Source: Belnapia sp. (lineage in GTDB: Bacteria; Pseudomonadota; Alphaproteobacteria; Acetobacterales; Acetobacteraceae). Taken from it: a stretch of DNA of 8,345 nt. A program made the translations under genes and the position numbers. The DNA lies in NCBI GenBank assembly GCA_028291445.1, contig JAQGIA010000199.1, positions 1-8,345 of the forward strand. Reading direction: 5' to 3'. The notes beneath the pieces were generated by a model, which saw only the letters and a program-made list of their open reading frames with translations, did no database searches and was not told where the DNA came from. This document shows positions 6,933-8,345 of this stretch, one piece after another (position 1 is the stretch's first letter; every line of letters begins with the position of its first letter).

Positions 6933-7706
6933 CTACAGGTGCTTGCCGCCATCCACCAGGATGACGCTGCCGGTGGTCAGCCGCAGATGGGTGATCGCCG
7001 CCAGGATGGTCAACGCCACGTCATCCGCCTCGGTCACCCGGCGGAGCGGCGAGGTGGCGGCCTGTTTTTCCACCGCCTCGCGACTGCGGCCGGGCACGAA
7101 ATCCGTGGCGACGGCGGAAGGTGAGATGGAGACGACGCGGATCTCGGGCGCCAATACCCGGGCCAGCGACATCCCCATGGTATCGAGCGCCGCCTTGGAG
7201 GCGCCGTAGATGATGCTGCTGCCGGTGCCGGTGATGGCGGCCAGCGAGGATATGTTGACGATGACGCTGTCGCCGCCCCGCTTCAGCATCGGCGCGAAGG
7301 CGCGGATGGTGGCGAAGGGGCCGCGGACATTGGTGATCAGCACGCGGTCGATGAGCGCGTCGTCGAGCGCCTCGAGATCGGCATGCGGCACCGCCCGCGT
7401 GGTTGCGGCCGAGTTCACCAGGATGTCGCAGCGGCCCAGCCTGGCCTCCACCTCGGCGGCGGCGGCGCGCAGCGCGGCGGTATCCTCCATCGGCATCCGG
7501 AGCGCGAGATGGCCGCTGCCGGGCAGGCTGGCGATCAACGCAGCGGCCCGCTCGGCGCCGGTATTGTAGCCGATCGCCAGGATGGCGCCGCCGGCGGCCA
7601 GCCGCCGTGCGGTGGCGGCACCGATGCCATTGCTGCCGCCGGCGATGACGGCGACCTTCCCCGCCAGGGCGTATTCGCCCAGGTTGCCTGCTGCTGCACC
7701 GCTCAT
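6933..7706 (-). CDS. Short-chain dehydrogenase/reductase (classical SDR)
   Basis: The 257-aa product has the normal length of a classical SDR, an NAD(P)(H)-dependent oxidoreductase of the cytoplasm. Motifs in order are the cofactor glycine motif AGGSNGIG (22-29), NSA (98-100) where NNAG is usual, structural N126 in ITNVRGP, catalytic S154 in NISSLAA, the YxxxK pair Y167/K171 in IYGASK, SPSAVATDF (195-203) where a PG pair is common, and the terminal GSVILVDGGKHL (246-257). A complete N-S-Y-K tetrad implies an active enzyme. The substrate cannot be inferred; many relatives are annotated only as 3-oxoacyl-ACP reductase-like or glucose dehydrogenase-like. The ATG at 7706 is preferred because GGGGAG (7714-7719, minus strand) sits 7 bases upstream; the ATG at 7721 has no such site. 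It lies downstream of the 76-aa membrane-protein gene with a 74-bp gap that holds a hairpin. Confidence 0.95.
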   Translation of the reverse strand: MSGAAAGNLGEYALAGKVAVIAGGSNGIGAATARRLAAGGAILAIGYNTGAERAAALIASLPGSGHLALRMPMEDTAALRAAAAEVEARLGRCDILVNSAATTRAVPHADLEALDDALIDRVLITNVRGPFATIRAFAPMLKRGGDSVIVNISSLAAITGTGSSIIYGASKAALDTMGMSLARVLAPEIRVVSISPSAVATDFVPGRSREAVEKQAATSPLRRVTEADDVALTILAAITHLRLTTGSVILVDGGKHL

Positions 7707-7723
7707 CGGCGTTCTCCCCATGC

Positions 7724-7747
7724 TCGGCCCCCATGCTAGGGGGCCGA
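7724..7747 (-). promoter_or_regulatory. 9-bp GC-rich hairpin directly upstream of the SDR ribosome site
   Basis: TCGGCCCCC (7724-7732) and GGGGGCCGA (7739-7747) pair perfectly around a 6-base loop; with one bulged T the stem extends by two more G:C pairs (7722-7723 with 7749-7750). In the minus-strand transcript it ends four bases before the SDR Shine-Dalgarno. No U-run follows, so it is more likely a leader structure or partial terminator than an intrinsic terminator. The direct repeat CCCCATGCT(C/A)GG at 7716-7727 and 7729-7740 overlaps it. Confidence 0.5.
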
Positions 7748-7780
7748 TGCCGGGGGGGACAGGCCCGATGGCCGGGTCGC

Positions 7781-8011
7781 TCAGTCCTCGGTGGCGAAGG
7801 GCAGGATGGGGACCCCGGCGCCGCCATGGCGGCGCAGGCCGGCGATGCCGGCGGCGAGGACCAGTGCCGCCATCAGCACCAGGGTCAGCATGGTACCGGT
7901 CGGCATGGCGAAGGACAGCGCAAAGGCCAGCGCGAGCGTCATCACCTGGGGCAGCCAGATGAGCGGCGCTGCGTCGGTTTCGAGGGCGGAAATCTGCGGA
8001 ATGTTTGTCAT
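7781..8011 (-). CDS. Small two-helix membrane protein, unknown function
   Basis: The 76-aa product begins MTNIPQISALETDAAP and has two hydrophobic segments, about 17-39 (LIWLPQVMTLALAFALSFAM and on) and 41-59 (MLTLVLMAALVLAAGIAGL), followed by a basic turn LRRHGG and a short tail ending FATED. The codons have the strong G/C third-position preference of the confident genes, which supports real coding. The ATG at 8011 is chosen because coding-like composition starts there; only a weak purine site (GAAAGCGAAG, ending about 6 bases upstream) precedes it. The same frame is open to ATG 8119, but that extension is cysteine-rich and translated from repeat DNA, so it is probably leader. It lies upstream of the SDR gene on the same strand (74-bp gap), so co-transcription is possible. 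I do not recognise the family. Confidence 0.72.
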   Translation of the reverse strand: MTNIPQISALETDAAPLIWLPQVMTLALAFALSFAMPTGTMLTLVLMAALVLAAGIAGLRRHGGAGVPILPFATED

Positions 8012-8033
8012 GATGCACTTCGCTTTCAGCGAT

Positions 8034-8066
8034 GTTGCAATGCAGCATGATGCTGCGGTGCAGCAT
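8034..8066. promoter_or_regulatory. TGC-rich repeat cluster, candidate PhaR-type operator
   Basis: The perfect dyad ATGCTGC-GGT-GCAGCAT (8050-8066) contains CTGC-N3-GCAG. It overlaps a second copy of TGCAGCAT: the octamer is at 8041-8048 and 8059-8066, 18 bp apart. The two arms GCAGCAT (8042-8048) and ATGCTGC (8050-8056) form a further dyad around one base, and TTGCAA (8035-8040) precedes it. TGC-rich sites of this kind are bound by PhaR, the polyhydroxyalkanoate-granule regulator, in Paracoccus and Rhodobacter. The cluster lies 23-55 bp upstream of the small membrane-protein start. The repeat is plain in the sequence; the regulator is inferred. Confidence 0.5.
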
Positions 8067-8102
8067 AAAACCAGTGCAAAATCCATGGGCCTGAGCTTCG
8101 CG

Positions 8103-8121
8103 CCATGCGCGATACGCATGG
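8103..8121. repeat. 7-bp inverted repeat upstream of the TGC cluster
   Basis: CCATGCG (8103-8109) and CGCATGG (8115-8121) form a perfect dyad around CGATA. The 19-bp size and position about 90 bp upstream of the small-protein start suit a dimeric regulator site, but no partner is known. Confidence 0.4.
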
Positions 8122-8345
8122 ACGAAGGTTAACCACAGCTTTCTAACCAGGCGGGACCCGCTGCTTCGCCATCGATCCGGAGCGCCGGTGAATGGCGTGG
8201 GACTATTGGACCGGTCCAGCGGGAACGGCTCTTGGTCCTGCGACGTTTCGGCCGCCAATGAACGCAACGAATATCGCCGGGGCGCTCCCGCCTCGTGCCA
8301 GCATCGCCTTCAGTTCCACAAATCGCCGAAGGCGCCGGGCGCCGC

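Larger units (their letters stand above)
8012..8345. other. Right-hand region without a convincing gene
   Basis: This 334-bp stretch holds the TGC cluster, the CCATGCG dyad, a GGTTAACC palindrome (8127-8134) and a near-repeat of it (CTAACC, 8143-8148). From about 8150 to the window end I see no confident gene. A minus-strand frame open from the right edge to a TAG at 8203-8205 could be the last 46 codons of a gene outside the window. A plus-strand ATG at 8258 is open to the edge but has no ribosome site. Confidence 0.5.

Noticed and set aside
8012..8119. N-terminal extension of the small membrane protein to ATG 8119
   Set aside because: The added residues are Cys/Ala/Ser repeats read from the TGC cluster, which is better explained as regulatory DNA; G/C third-position bias begins only after 8011.
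8127..8135. GGTTAACCA resembling a CtrA half-site (TTAACCAT)
   Set aside because: The final base differs and no TTAA partner is found at 7-bp spacing; the near-repeat at 8143 is CTAACC.
8203..8345. Minus-strand frame open from the right edge to TAG at 8203-8205, including VELKAMLARGGSAPAIF
   Set aside because: It could be the last 46 codons of a gene, but codon use is mixed (several rare A/T-ending codons), no domain is recognised, and only the tail is visible.
8258..8345. Plus-strand ATG at 8258 open to the window end
   Set aside because: No ribosome site, low-complexity Arg-rich translation, too short to judge.

Overview
The window is GC-rich chromosomal DNA with strong G/C preference at third codon positions. 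It carries a three-gene proton-translocating transhydrogenase operon (pntAA-pntAB-pntB) of the Rhodospirillum rubrum type. Together these point to an alphaproteobacterium, most likely Rhodospirillales/Acetobacteraceae-like. That placement is inferred from composition and gene style, not from a search.

Layout, left to right: (1) the 3' part of an ABC1/UbiB-family atypical kinase gene (+), cut by the window edge; (2) a 193-bp leader with small inverted repeats, then the tightly spaced operon pntAA-pntAB-pntB (+), whose three products form the membrane transhydrogenase that uses the proton gradient to make NADPH from NADH; (3) a strong, probably bidirectional terminator; (4) a convergent isochorismatase-fold hydrolase (-) that closely resembles RutB, the ureidoacrylate amidohydrolase of pyrimidine-ring catabolism, here without other rut genes; (5) a 190-bp divergent spacer with a 12-bp perfect palindrome and an 8-bp direct repeat; (6) a multi-pass membrane protein of about 509 aa (+), unrecognised but with features suggestive of a GT-C glycosyltransferase; (7) a repeat-containing convergent junction; (8) a classical SDR oxidoreductase (-) preceded by a 9-bp hairpin; (9) a 76-aa two-helix membrane protein (-) upstream of the SDR; (10) about 330 bp without a convincing gene, holding a TGC-rich repeat cluster that looks like a PhaR-type operator, plus a second inverted repeat.

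The pnt operon is the one clear functional unit. The ABC1 kinase (a quinone-related family) lies just upstream in the same orientation, but the 193-bp gap argues against tight coupling. The small membrane protein and the SDR are same-strand with a 74-bp gap and could be co-transcribed from a promoter in the TGC-rich region. The rutB-like gene and the membrane protein are divergent.

I see no rRNA, tRNA, CRISPR array, insertion sequence or phage gene, and no clear new multi-gene system. The observations most worth a second look are the PhaR-like operator cluster in front of the small membrane-protein gene, the unassigned GT-C-like protein, and the RutB homologue without a visible rut operon.
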